DNA of 64,000 bases from Mucilaginibacter sp. (lineage in GTDB: Bacteria > Bacteroidota > Bacteroidia > Sphingobacteriales > Sphingobacteriaceae). The first letter of the stretch is position 1. Every line of letters begins with the position of its first letter. Below, in pieces: positions 1 to 7,550 of the stretch. Under the pieces are notes generated by a model, which searched no databases, had not been told where the DNA came from, and saw only the letters and a program-made list of their open reading frames with translations. Location: contig NZ_JANYGQ010000033.1 in the NCBI RefSeq assembly GCF_025359345.1, positions 124,001 through 188,000 on the forward strand. Direction: 5' to 3'. The position numbers and the translations under genes were made by a program.

Positions 1-3000
1 TGAACAGGCTGCCTTTATAATAACTGGCAATGTCGCCGTTCATGTAACCGGCAACAACAGCTGCCTGCTGTTCGGCGGCAGCGGTAATGCCATATAAGGT
101 GCCTTCAAATTCGGCAATCTCGCCTATCGCGTAAATATCCGGGTCACTGGTTTGCAGGCGCTCGTTTACAACCACACCACGTTTGCATTCCAAACCACAG
201 TCGCGGGCAAGCTCAAGGTTGGGCGTGGTTCCTATGGCAAGAATCATCGCATCGCAGTCGATCTTACGTCCGCTGCGCAAGGCAATACCGGTTAGTTTTG
301 ATCGCCCATAATACAATTGCACCTCGTCATCGTAGTAAATATCGCATTCCTGGTCAACCATTTCTTCGTGCAGCAATTTACTCCCCAGGGCATCTAACTG
401 CCGGTTTAAAAAACTGGAAGTCCGTTGAATAATAGTTATCCTGATTCCCATTTCGCGCAATGATGCCGCCATTTCAAGCCCGAGTAAGCCACCACCAACA
501 ATTACTACATGCCCGTTTTTTTTGATATGTTTTTTAAAATTATCAGCATCGGTACGGCTACGCATCGTGAATATACCGGGCAGTGAGGGCACATTTTTAG
601 GGATGGCTGCCCGGCTGCCGGTGGCCATAATCAGCACGTCATATGGTGTTTTAATACCCCTCGAATCGGTAACATATTTTGTTTCACGGTCTATCTTTAC
701 TACACTTACGCCCCGCAGTAAATTAATGCGATACGCAGGTTCTTCGGAGTCCTTCATCTTCACCAATTGCTCCCATTGCTGTTCGCCGCTGATATAATCA
801 GGCAGCATCACCCGGTTATAAAACGGAAAATTTTCCTTGCTGAAAATGGTAATACGGTCGGCAGAATTCAGTTCCCGGTACGATTTTACAAAACCATAAG
901 CACCTGCCCCCGCACCAATAATTACAACACGCTGAAAGGGCTTTTTATACTTGGCAATATTAACTGCGCAGTATTTAAAGTCGGGTTCTTTCGATATGGG
1001 GTCGACCGCATCATTGGTGATATTATTCACCCGGTGCAGGTCGTTACCCAGTATTTTCCCCCAGTGCATCGGTAAGAACACGACGCCCGGCTTAATTTGA
1101 GTTGTTACTTTTGCTTTCACCCGCACCTCGCCACGTCGCGAAGTTATTACCGTAACGTCACCCTCTTTTATTTGCAGGCCGGCAGCATCATAGGGGTTTA
1201 TTTCAATAAACGATTCCTTTAGGTGCTGGGTTAGCTTATTTACCTTGCCCGTTTTGCTCATGGTATGCCACTGGTCGCGGATGCGGCCGGTGGTTAATAT
1301 GAATGGATAGTCATCGTCGGGCAACTCGCTGGTAAACGCATCAGGCACGGCATGTATTATGGCATTTTGCGATGGGGTGAAGAATTTTTTATCGGCAAAA
1401 AGGCGTTCAGTGCCGCCGGGTTTGCTTTTCTTTTTATAAGGCCATTGTACCGAAGATTGCTCTTTCAGTACCTCATAACTTAATCCGCTGATATCAATAT
1501 TTGTTTTTGCCGTTAGCTTAACATGCTCAGCATAAATTTCGGAACTGTTTTTAAAGTCAAACCCATGGTAGCCCATCTTGCGGGCAAAACGGCAAATAAT
1601 TTCAGCATCGGGCAGGGCCTCGCCGGGCGGCTCAATAATTTTATTCAGGTAACTGATGCGCCTTTCAGAATTGGTCATGGTGCCCTCTTTTTCAGCCCAG
1701 GCAGCGGCGGGCAGTATCACATCGGCATAAGCCAAAGTTTCGGGTTTACTGCTCACTTCCTGCACCACTACAAATTTGGCTTTCTTTAATGCCTGCTCAG
1801 CCAAACGTACATTAGGTAAACTGGTGAGCGGGTTGGTGCACATTATCCAGATGGCTTTTAACCTGCCATCATTCAAAGCCTCAAACATTTCAGTGGCCGT
1901 TAAACCTGGTTCGGGGTTAATGCTCGTGCCCTTCCAAAACTTCTGTACCTCTTCCCGGTGCAGCGGGTTTTTTAGGTCGCGATGTGCGGGCAGCAGGTTT
2001 GCCAGGCCGCCAACTTCGCGGCCACCCATAGCGTTGGGCTGCCCGGTCAGGGATAAAGGCCCTGACCCGGGCTTGCCCACATGGCCGGTTATCAAATTCA
2101 AGTTTATAAGGCTCAGATTTTTGTTTACACCAACACTGCTTTGGTTTAGCCCCATGGTCCACATGGAGATAAAGCCTTTGGCTTCGCCGATGTATTTGGC
2201 GGCAAGCTGCATGTCGCGCTCGCTTACGCCGCATATTTTTGCCGATTCTGCAAGTGTACGCTTAAATACTAGCGCACTGTATTGCTCAAAACCTTCGGCA
2301 TGGTTACGGATAAAATCGATATCAATATCCCCGTTCTCGATCAGCAAGCGGCCTATGGCATGATTCAGCGTGATATCCGTACCCGGATTGATTTGTAAAT
2401 GCAAGTCGGCCAGGCTACAAGTGTCTGTCACCCTAGGGTCGACCACTATGATTTTAATATTAGGGTTAGCCGCCTTATGTGCCTCAACCCTGCGCCATAA
2501 TATCGGGTGGCACCAGGCCGGGTTGGCGCCGGTTACATAAAAGCAATCGGCGAGTTCAATATCATCATAACAAAGCGGCACACAGTCCTCACCCAACGCC
2601 ATTTTATAGGCAGCTACTGCGCTGCTCATGCACAGGCGCGAATTGGTATCGATATTATTACTGCCGATGAAACCCTTCATCAGCTTATTTACCACGTAAT
2701 ACTCCTCGGTTAAACATTGTCCGGAGGCATAAAATGCAACTGAATCAGGCCCGTATTTTTCGATAAACGTTTTAAAAACGGCTACTATACGGTCGAGCGC
2801 ATCATCCCAGCCCACCCTTTGCAGGGGCATGCTTTTGTTGTAGCGCATTTGAGGGTACAGCAGCCGGTCGCTTTTATCATTTACGGTATAATGCAGGTTG
2901 ATGCCTTTGCTGCACAGCATACCCTTGTTAACAGGGTAATCCTTATTCCCGATAACGGAAATATCACCGTTCTTTTCTTTATTAACCACCACGCCGCAGC

Positions 3001-3061
3001 CAACCCCGCAATAACAGCAGGTTGAGGTGAGCGATTGGATATTTTTTCCGGGTGATTGCAT
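1..3061 (-). CDS. nasA: Assimilatory nitrate reductase fused to an FAD/NAD(P) reductase module (3' end cut by window)
   Basis: Molybdopterin oxidoreductase that should reduce nitrate to nitrite in the cytoplasm. I read 1020 residues in one open frame from the ATG at 3061 to the window edge. Cysteines 15/16, 18, 22 and 50 (CCYCGVGC, then GMLCSKG) fit the N-terminal [4Fe-4S] motif; GQPNAMGGREVGG near residue 335 and the C-terminal LTTGRIRDQWHTMSKTGK block fit molybdopterin domains. From about residue 710 a second protein begins: Rossmann motif IGAGAGAYGF and, near 853, IVGGGLLGLEMA, as in NirB/NasB-type FAD reductases. So electron-donor and catalytic modules are one chain. It lies 15 bp behind the transporter and closes a porin-transporter-reductase operon. 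The C-terminus, perhaps with a BFD-type [2Fe-2S] domain, is outside the window. Confidence 0.9.
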   Translation of the reverse strand, partial: MQSPGKNIQSLTSTCCYCGVGCGVVVNKEKNGDISVIGNKDYPVNKGMLCSKGINLHYTVNDKSDRLLYPQMRYNKSMPLQRVGWDDALDRIVAVFKTFIEKYGPDSVAFYASGQCLTEEYYVVNKLMKGFIGSNNIDTNSRLCMSSAVAAYKMALGEDCVPLCYDDIELADCFYVTGANPAWCHPILWRRVEAHKAANPNIKIIVVDPRVTDTCSLADLHLQINPGTDITLNHAIGRLLIENGDIDIDFIRNHAEGFEQYSALVFKRTLAESAKICGVSERDMQLAAKYIGEAKGFISMWTMGLNQSSVGVNKNLSLINLNLITGHVGKPGSGPLSLTGQPNAMGGREVGGLANLLPAHRDLKNPLHREEVQKFWKGTSINPEPGLTATEMFEALNDGRLKAIWIMCTNPLTSLPNVRLAEQALKKAKFVVVQEVSSKPETLAYADVILPAAAWAEKEGTMTNSERRISYLNKIIEPPGEALPDAEIICRFARKMGYHGFDFKNSSEIYAEHVKLTAKTNIDISGLSYEVLKEQSSVQWPYKKKSKPGGTERLFADKKFFTPSQNAIIHAVPDAFTSELPDDDYPFILTTGRIRDQWHTMSKTGKVNKLTQHLKESFIEINPYDAAGLQIKEGDVTVITSRRGEVRVKAKVTTQIKPGVVFLPMHWGKILGNDLHRVNNITNDAVDPISKEPDFKYCAVNIAKYKKPFQRVVIIGAGAGAYGFVKSYRELNSADRITIFSKENFPFYNRVMLPDYISGEQQWEQLVKMKDSEEPAYRINLLRGVSVVKIDRETKYVTDSRGIKTPYDVLIMATGSRAAIPKNVPSLPGIFTMRSRTDADNFKKHIKKNGHVVIVGGGLLGLEMAASLREMGIRITIIQRTSSFLNRQLDALGSKLLHEEMVDQECDIYYDDEVQLYYGRSKLTGIALRSGRKIDCDAMILAIGTTPNLELARDCGLECKRGVVVNERLQTSDPDIYAIGEIAEFEGTLYGITAAAEQQAAVVAGYMNGDIASYYKGSLF

Positions 3062-3076
3062 GTGTTATATCTTAAA

Positions 3077-4366
3077 TTATACCGCCGCTGCTATGCCCGA
3101 TGCCGGTTGTTCTTCGTTGGCTGTTTGCTTGTAGAAACGGGTAACAAATACAATTGCCGCTACCACCATTACTGTGTAACCGATATAGGTAAAAGCCTGC
3201 ACATAGGTAATAGCCGATGATTTGAACAGGAAGCCAAAAAGCATCCCGCCCAGGTTACCGCCAGCCCCAACTATGCCACTTACAAGGCCAACATTCTTCT
3301 CGTTAACAAAAGGGACAATGCCATAGGTTGCCCCGTTTGACATTTTAAGGAAAAGCGCGAACGACAGCATGGAAATAATGGCAATTAACAAAGTGCCCGA
3401 TTGTGCAAACAGTACCAATCCGCAGCCTTCTAAAAGTAGTACACCAGCCAGCAATAAGCCTTTACCGCGCAATCCATGTTTTTTGCCAACTTTGTCTGAC
3501 ACAATACCACCCAATGCCCGGGCGAAAATGTTCATGAAACCGAATATCCCGGTCCAAAAGCCAGCTGAACTTTGCGACAAATGGAAATTGTCTACGAAAT
3601 GCAGTGAAGCCACGTTATCAAAAGTAACTTCCATGCCGAAGCACATTGCGTAGGCCATAGTAAGGGCCCAAATGCGCCAATCGGCCAGTACGCTCCAATC
3701 TGTTTTGGTTAATTTGGATTTGTAGCCTATCTCGTCGTAGTTACCATTGGGGGTATCTTTAGTATATTTATAATATAGCCATGCAATTACCAGCATCATT
3801 GTGCCGGGAACAATCATGGCGTAGCGCCATGCTTCGGCAGATGTGTAGCCAAAACCAACAATGGCGGCAAATATTAAAGGCATCACCATATTGGTAACCC
3901 CGCCGCCCAGGTTGCCCCAGCCGCCGGTAACCGCGTTTGCGGTGCCCTTTATATTGGGTGCAAACATCATTGAGGTGTGAAATTGGGTAATTACAAACGA
4001 TGCCCCGATAACCCCAATTGCCAGCCTGAACATTAAAAAAGTGGTATAACTATGTGCCAGCCCTACAAAAAATACGGGCAGCGAACCGATGAGCAGCAAC
4101 CTTACGGCTGTTTTACGGGGCCCCCAGGTATCGCACAGTTTGCCAATAATAAGGCGGGCAATAATAGTGGAGCCTACCGAAGCGATGATGATATTACCTA
4201 TCTGCGCCTTCGTTAAATGCAGTTCGGCACGGATGGTGGGCATTAGCGGCGCCAGGCCGAACCAGCCAAAGAAACAAACAAAGAACATAAGCCACGTAAT
4301 ATGAAACGTGCGCATTTGTATGCCCTTTGCCGAAAATATATTGAGTTTGGTGAGTTGCTTTTCCAT
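3077..4366 (-). CDS. narK: Nitrate/nitrite MFS transporter (NarK/NasA type)
   Basis: Inner-membrane transporter of 429 residues with about 12 hydrophobic segments, the usual length of the nitrate/nitrite porter family. Two glycine-rich nitrate signature stretches are visible: GGWGNLGGGVTN in the first half and GIVGAGGNLGGMLFG in the second. The second membrane segment carries the RLIIGKLCD pattern (R-x3-G-x3-D) expected for the substrate arginine. It sits between the porin gene (22 bp upstream) and the nitrate reductase (15 bp downstream) on the same strand, so it should bring nitrate in for that enzyme. Import rather than nitrite export is inferred from context. Confidence 0.93.
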   Translation of the reverse strand: MEKQLTKLNIFSAKGIQMRTFHITWLMFFVCFFGWFGLAPLMPTIRAELHLTKAQIGNIIIASVGSTIIARLIIGKLCDTWGPRKTAVRLLLIGSLPVFFVGLAHSYTTFLMFRLAIGVIGASFVITQFHTSMMFAPNIKGTANAVTGGWGNLGGGVTNMVMPLIFAAIVGFGYTSAEAWRYAMIVPGTMMLVIAWLYYKYTKDTPNGNYDEIGYKSKLTKTDWSVLADWRIWALTMAYAMCFGMEVTFDNVASLHFVDNFHLSQSSAGFWTGIFGFMNIFARALGGIVSDKVGKKHGLRGKGLLLAGVLLLEGCGLVLFAQSGTLLIAIISMLSFALFLKMSNGATYGIVPFVNEKNVGLVSGIVGAGGNLGGMLFGFLFKSSAITYVQAFTYIGYTVMVVAAIVFVTRFYKQTANEEQPASGIAAAV

Positions 4367-4388
4367 GATCTTTCTTTTTTGAGGATGA

Positions 4389-5927
4389 TTATTTATTTAG
4401 AAATTCTGGGGTGATGTTGAGTTGGAGATAGGCCCAAACAGGGTTAAGATGTGCAGTGCCCGGACTGATATTTTTGGCATACTCCATGCTTTGCGTAGCC
4501 GACATATACGACAGGCCCAACGTAGCCTGTGTAAACTTATTAAGCTTATAGCCTGTAGTGAGGTCGAATTCGGTGCCGAGGTATTTGCTGACTGCGTTGC
4601 CGGTTAAATCTTTTTGATTATCAGCCAGCATAAAATAGTGGTTAGCCAGTTCGGTGCTGAACCGTTTATTGGTCGATGTGTATTTTATTTTAAGATAAGG
4701 GTTACTTAGTCCGCCATTTGGCGACCCGCTGCCTGCATAAAAGTAATCCATCAAGCCCCAAAATTTGTGCGGCGTGCCATACAGCGGATCGAAACGATGA
4801 CTGGTTTTGGATGAAGAGAAGGCATCGTTGCCGGATAGATAATCCCAACCAATGATATAAGCCAGTTGTCCGGAGTTGTAAGCCGCCGAAAAGGTGAGCA
4901 TGGATGCATCAAGGCCCAGGCCATCCTTATCATGTCCGCCCTGGTAATAGTAACCGCCGGTTAAGGCAAACTGGTTTTTATCACCAAACACAGGATTAAC
5001 AAGCAGGCCGGTTGTGTAACGCAGGTTTACAGCCGGTTGGTTATAGCGATAGCCATATACATAGCCAACATCGGCGCCGGCGGTATTTTTAACTGAATCG
5101 AGCGCGTGTTTGCCAAACTGATCGGTGAGGAACAGGCCTGATATTTTAGTTTTGTTGAATTTTTTTGCAAAGTATAAATACTGTAATGCTTTATAATCCT
5201 GGTTCAGCCCGTTTGTACCGGGTGGGTTTAATGCTGCCAGGTTGCCGTTTTTTGCACTGATTCCAGCCCCGTTGATCAATGGAATCATCCCGGCCGGCGT
5301 GTTGACCAAATTGCCCTTGCTGTCTTTTACAGTAGCAGGCACATTGGCCGGTGTATAATAGGTGCCGTTGTAATTTATCGCGTCGGTATTTTGATTAAGG
5401 GCGCCGCCTAAATCAACCTGCCAGCCACTTTGAATAAGCTTTAGTACAATGGCATCATGACGGCGGGCTTGTTGCAGCCAGTCTGACGGGCCCAACAGGT
5501 GCTCATCGTCGTATGTAATTTCCTGGCGGCCTATTTTAATGGCAAAGTAATCGAATGGTGACGTTTTAAAAGATGTGTCTTTTTTGTTGGAGAGGATAAT
5601 TTCGGCCCAGGCTTCGTGCAAACTTAAACGGCTGCCATCGTTTACAGTTATAGTGGAAGCATCCTGCCCCCAAAGCCGCACATCCTGGATAGAAGTTTGA
5701 AAAATAAGGTGGCTCCACTTATAGTTGAGCGTCAGCCGCGTTCGCTGGGAAATAAAGGCGGCATCTTTGTTACCGAGGGTTTGCAGTGTGCCGTAACCGT
5801 CGCGCAATTCGCCCCGGGGGCGTAGCTGACCGGTGATTGTTAATTGCGCCCTGGCCGTAAGCGCGGCCAGGCTGAAGCACGACACAAAAAGAACAACCCT
5901 GCATTGTTTAAATACATTTTTGTACAT
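4389..5927 (-). CDS. Alginate-export-type outer-membrane porin in the nitrate operon
   Basis: Exported protein of 512 residues. It starts with a basic stretch, a hydrophobic core and a cleavage-like LTARAQ, so a signal peptide of about 27 residues. The mature start (GQLRPRGELRDGY) and later QRTRLTLNYKW, IKIGRQEITYDDEHLLG and LGLSYM segments resemble the alginate_exp beta-barrel family. Aromatic-rich alternating strands run to the C-terminus. It is first in the operon with the nitrate transporter and reductase, which suggests it is the outer-membrane entry channel for nitrate or a related anion, not alginate; that role is inference. A GC-rich hairpin lies 45 to 75 nt upstream of the start. Confidence 0.8.
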   Translation of the reverse strand: MYKNVFKQCRVVLFVSCFSLAALTARAQLTITGQLRPRGELRDGYGTLQTLGNKDAAFISQRTRLTLNYKWSHLIFQTSIQDVRLWGQDASTITVNDGSRLSLHEAWAEIILSNKKDTSFKTSPFDYFAIKIGRQEITYDDEHLLGPSDWLQQARRHDAIVLKLIQSGWQVDLGGALNQNTDAINYNGTYYTPANVPATVKDSKGNLVNTPAGMIPLINGAGISAKNGNLAALNPPGTNGLNQDYKALQYLYFAKKFNKTKISGLFLTDQFGKHALDSVKNTAGADVGYVYGYRYNQPAVNLRYTTGLLVNPVFGDKNQFALTGGYYYQGGHDKDGLGLDASMLTFSAAYNSGQLAYIIGWDYLSGNDAFSSSKTSHRFDPLYGTPHKFWGLMDYFYAGSGSPNGGLSNPYLKIKYTSTNKRFSTELANHYFMLADNQKDLTGNAVSKYLGTEFDLTTGYKLNKFTQATLGLSYMSATQSMEYAKNISPGTAHLNPVWAYLQLNITPEFLNK

Positions 5928-5971
5928 TTGGTAAGGTTTTTTAATTTGTTAAAGCAATTGAAAACTGATAA

Positions 5972-6002
5972 CCCTGCCCGGGAATGCGACCTCCCGGCGG
6001 GG
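5972..6002. promoter_or_regulatory. GC-rich hairpin in the 5' leader of the porin operon
   Basis: Arms CCCTGCCCGGGA (5972-5983) and TCCCGGCGGGG (5992-6002) pair with an 8-nt loop. On the plus strand a T run follows (6004-6010), which is the terminator form; but there is no plus-strand gene upstream. On the minus strand it would sit in the leader of the porin mRNA, 45 nt before the start. Either it blocks antisense transcription or it is a leader structure. Confidence 0.55.
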
Positions 6003-6321
6003 CTTTTTTTTGAGTGATAATTCTTATTTCTCTGTCATTGTTAGTTATTTTATTAATTAGGTAACTAATACATGTTTTATTTCCATAAATATAGCCATTT
6101 TAATAAAAACCTCGAAATAAAAATCAAATTTTGAGTCTTTTTATGATTAATATTAGATAGTAGCATTTTTTTAATAAAAAATTAACAATAAATTATTTAA
6201 AACACTCAATAATTCCATTTTAATAATTTTTTTAATCTAAATAGTCTTATTTAAATCATTTATTTTTAAAAATTTGAAGATTAAATTCAATTATTTGATG
6301 ATTTATTCCATATTTGTTTGA

Positions 6322-6340
6322 AAATAACGGTTCGTTATTT
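6322..6340. promoter_or_regulatory. Inverted repeat upstream of the Crp/Fnr gene
   Basis: Perfect 8-bp arms AAATAACG and CGTTATTT separated by 3 bp, centred 59 bp before the TTG start. A two-fold symmetric site of this size suits a Crp/Fnr dimer, so autoregulation is possible. No second exact copy was seen upstream of the porin or nirB. Confidence 0.45.
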
Positions 6341-6389
6341 GATTTTGTTCCTGTAAAAATTACTTTTATCCCATAAGTGATATATAAAA

Positions 6390-7100
6390 TTGAAAGAAGT
6401 TAAAAATATTAAGAAAAATACTCCACTTTGCGATGCGCGCACGTGTTTTATGTGTAAAAATTGCATGGAAGAATGGCATCCTGCTATTTGCGCCAATAAA
6501 ATCAATATCAAATTAAAAAAAGGGGAGGTGTTATTTAATGAAGGAGATCCAGTTAGCGGTATCTATTTTGTGTATAGTGGCGTTATTAAAGTTTACAAAC
6601 AATGGGACGATGATAAGGAGCTGATAATCCGCTTTGCCGAAAACGGTGCCATTTTGGGGCATCGTGGCATAGGGCCTAATCTTAATTATCCTATTTCGGC
6701 AGCGGCGCTTGAGCCATCGGTGGTTTGTTATGTGAGCATGAAGTTTTTTGAAAGCACATTAAAGGTAAATGGTGGACTTACCTACCAGCTGGTTAACTTC
6801 TTTGCCAGCGAACTGCGTAAGTCTGAACGCCGGATGCGCGACCTGGCACATATGCCTGTTAAAGGCCGTGTTGCTGGTGCATTGATAAAATTGCAGAAGC
6901 AATTTGGAACAACTACCGACGGTTTTATTAATATTACCCTGAGCCGCCAGGACCTGGCATCATTCGCCGGTGCTACTTACGAAACCGTTTTCAGGGTTAT
7001 CAATGAATTGGTGCAGGAGCAGAGTATCAGGCTATCCGGCAAAAGTATCGCTATTATTAATCCCGATGCTCTCGCTGCTTTGAGGCAACATAATAAGTGA
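6390..7100 (+). CDS. Crp/Fnr-family regulator with cysteine-rich N-terminus (TTG start)
   Basis: Cytoplasmic regulator of 236 residues. Order: an N-terminal tail with cysteines at 14, 19, 22, 25 and 34; a cNMP-type beta-roll (KKGEVLFNEGDPVSGIYFV) from about 40 to 150; and a C-terminal helix-turn-helix (LSRQDLASFAGATYETVFR) whose ExxxR recognition helix is like Fnr. The cysteine group could hold an iron-sulfur cluster and sense oxygen or NO, by analogy with Fnr; the spacing is not the classic one. Start: TTG at 6390, since an in-frame TGA lies 12 nt upstream and the next ATG would cut into the cysteine tail. Flanked by nitrate reductase and nitrite reductase genes, it is the likely nitrate/nitrite regulator. 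Its stop is 2 bp from the convergent nirD stop. Confidence 0.88.
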   Translation: MKEVKNIKKNTPLCDARTCFMCKNCMEEWHPAICANKINIKLKKGEVLFNEGDPVSGIYFVYSGVIKVYKQWDDDKELIIRFAENGAILGHRGIGPNLNYPISAAALEPSVVCYVSMKFFESTLKVNGGLTYQLVNFFASELRKSERRMRDLAHMPVKGRVAGALIKLQKQFGTTTDGFINITLSRQDLASFAGATYETVFRVINELVQEQSIRLSGKSIAIINPDALAALRQHNK

Positions 7101-7102
7101 GT

Positions 7103-7453
7103 TTATGCTACTCCAACGTACACCATTCCATCGGTCACTTTAACCGGGTAGGTTTTTATTTTGTAATCATCGCCGCTTAAGCACTCGCCGCTTAGCAGTG
7201 AGAATGTTTTTTTATGAAACGGGCAGGCTACCTTGGGTTCACAAGCTTCGCCGGCGCTGCCTATCATTCCACGTGATAGCGACATTTGCTGCTTGTGCGG
7301 GCATAGGTTTTGCGTGGCATACCATTCACCGCGCCTGCTGAAATTGTATATCGCAATTTGCTCGTGGCCATGCTTCATGCAAACGCCGCCATTTTCGGGT
7401 ACATCATCAACGTAACACGCCAGTACCCATTCTATATCTATTATTGTTTCCAT
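7103..7453 (-). CDS. nirD: Nitrite reductase small subunit, Rieske protein
   Basis: Cytoplasmic 116-residue Rieske-type protein that partners NirB in NAD(P)H-dependent reduction of nitrite to ammonium. The [2Fe-2S] ligands are visible as CPH and CPFHKKTF (C-x-H ... C-x2-H), and the protein ends in the short beta strand VTDGMVYVGVA typical of NirD. Length is normal for the family. It lies 97 bp downstream of nirB on the same strand; the gap holds a degenerate GTC-based repeat. The gene ends 2 bp from the stop of the convergent Crp/Fnr gene with no room for a terminator between them. Confidence 0.92.
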   Translation of the reverse strand: METIIDIEWVLACYVDDVPENGGVCMKHGHEQIAIYNFSRRGEWYATQNLCPHKQQMSLSRGMIGSAGEACEPKVACPFHKKTFSLLSGECLSGDDYKIKTYPVKVTDGMVYVGVA

Positions 7454-7550
7454 AATTTTTTATTTTTAGTCCGAAAGTCCGCATAGGTCGGGAAATTCGG
7501 AAGATTTAGCTTTTTATAACTGTTACATAAATTCAACTTCCGGACTCCTC

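Larger units (their letters stand above)
5928..6389. other. Divergent AT-rich intergenic region between porin operon and Crp/Fnr gene
   Basis: 462 bp without a gene. It holds a GC-rich hairpin near the porin start (5972-6002), a 7-bp inverted repeat TTAGTTA (6041-6047) / TAACTAA (6062-6068), and an 8-bp inverted repeat at 6322-6340 near the regulator start. No full TAnnTTTG promoter was found on either strand here, so promoters may depend on an activator. Confidence 0.7.

Noticed and set aside
1776-2363. 195-residue plus-strand frame
   Set aside because: Antisense to the nitrate reductase, whose frame shows clear family motifs; this is a shadow.
5972-6010. Hairpin as terminator of a plus-strand gene
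   Set aside because: No plus-strand gene lies upstream; the adjacent genes are the minus-strand porin and, later, the regulator.
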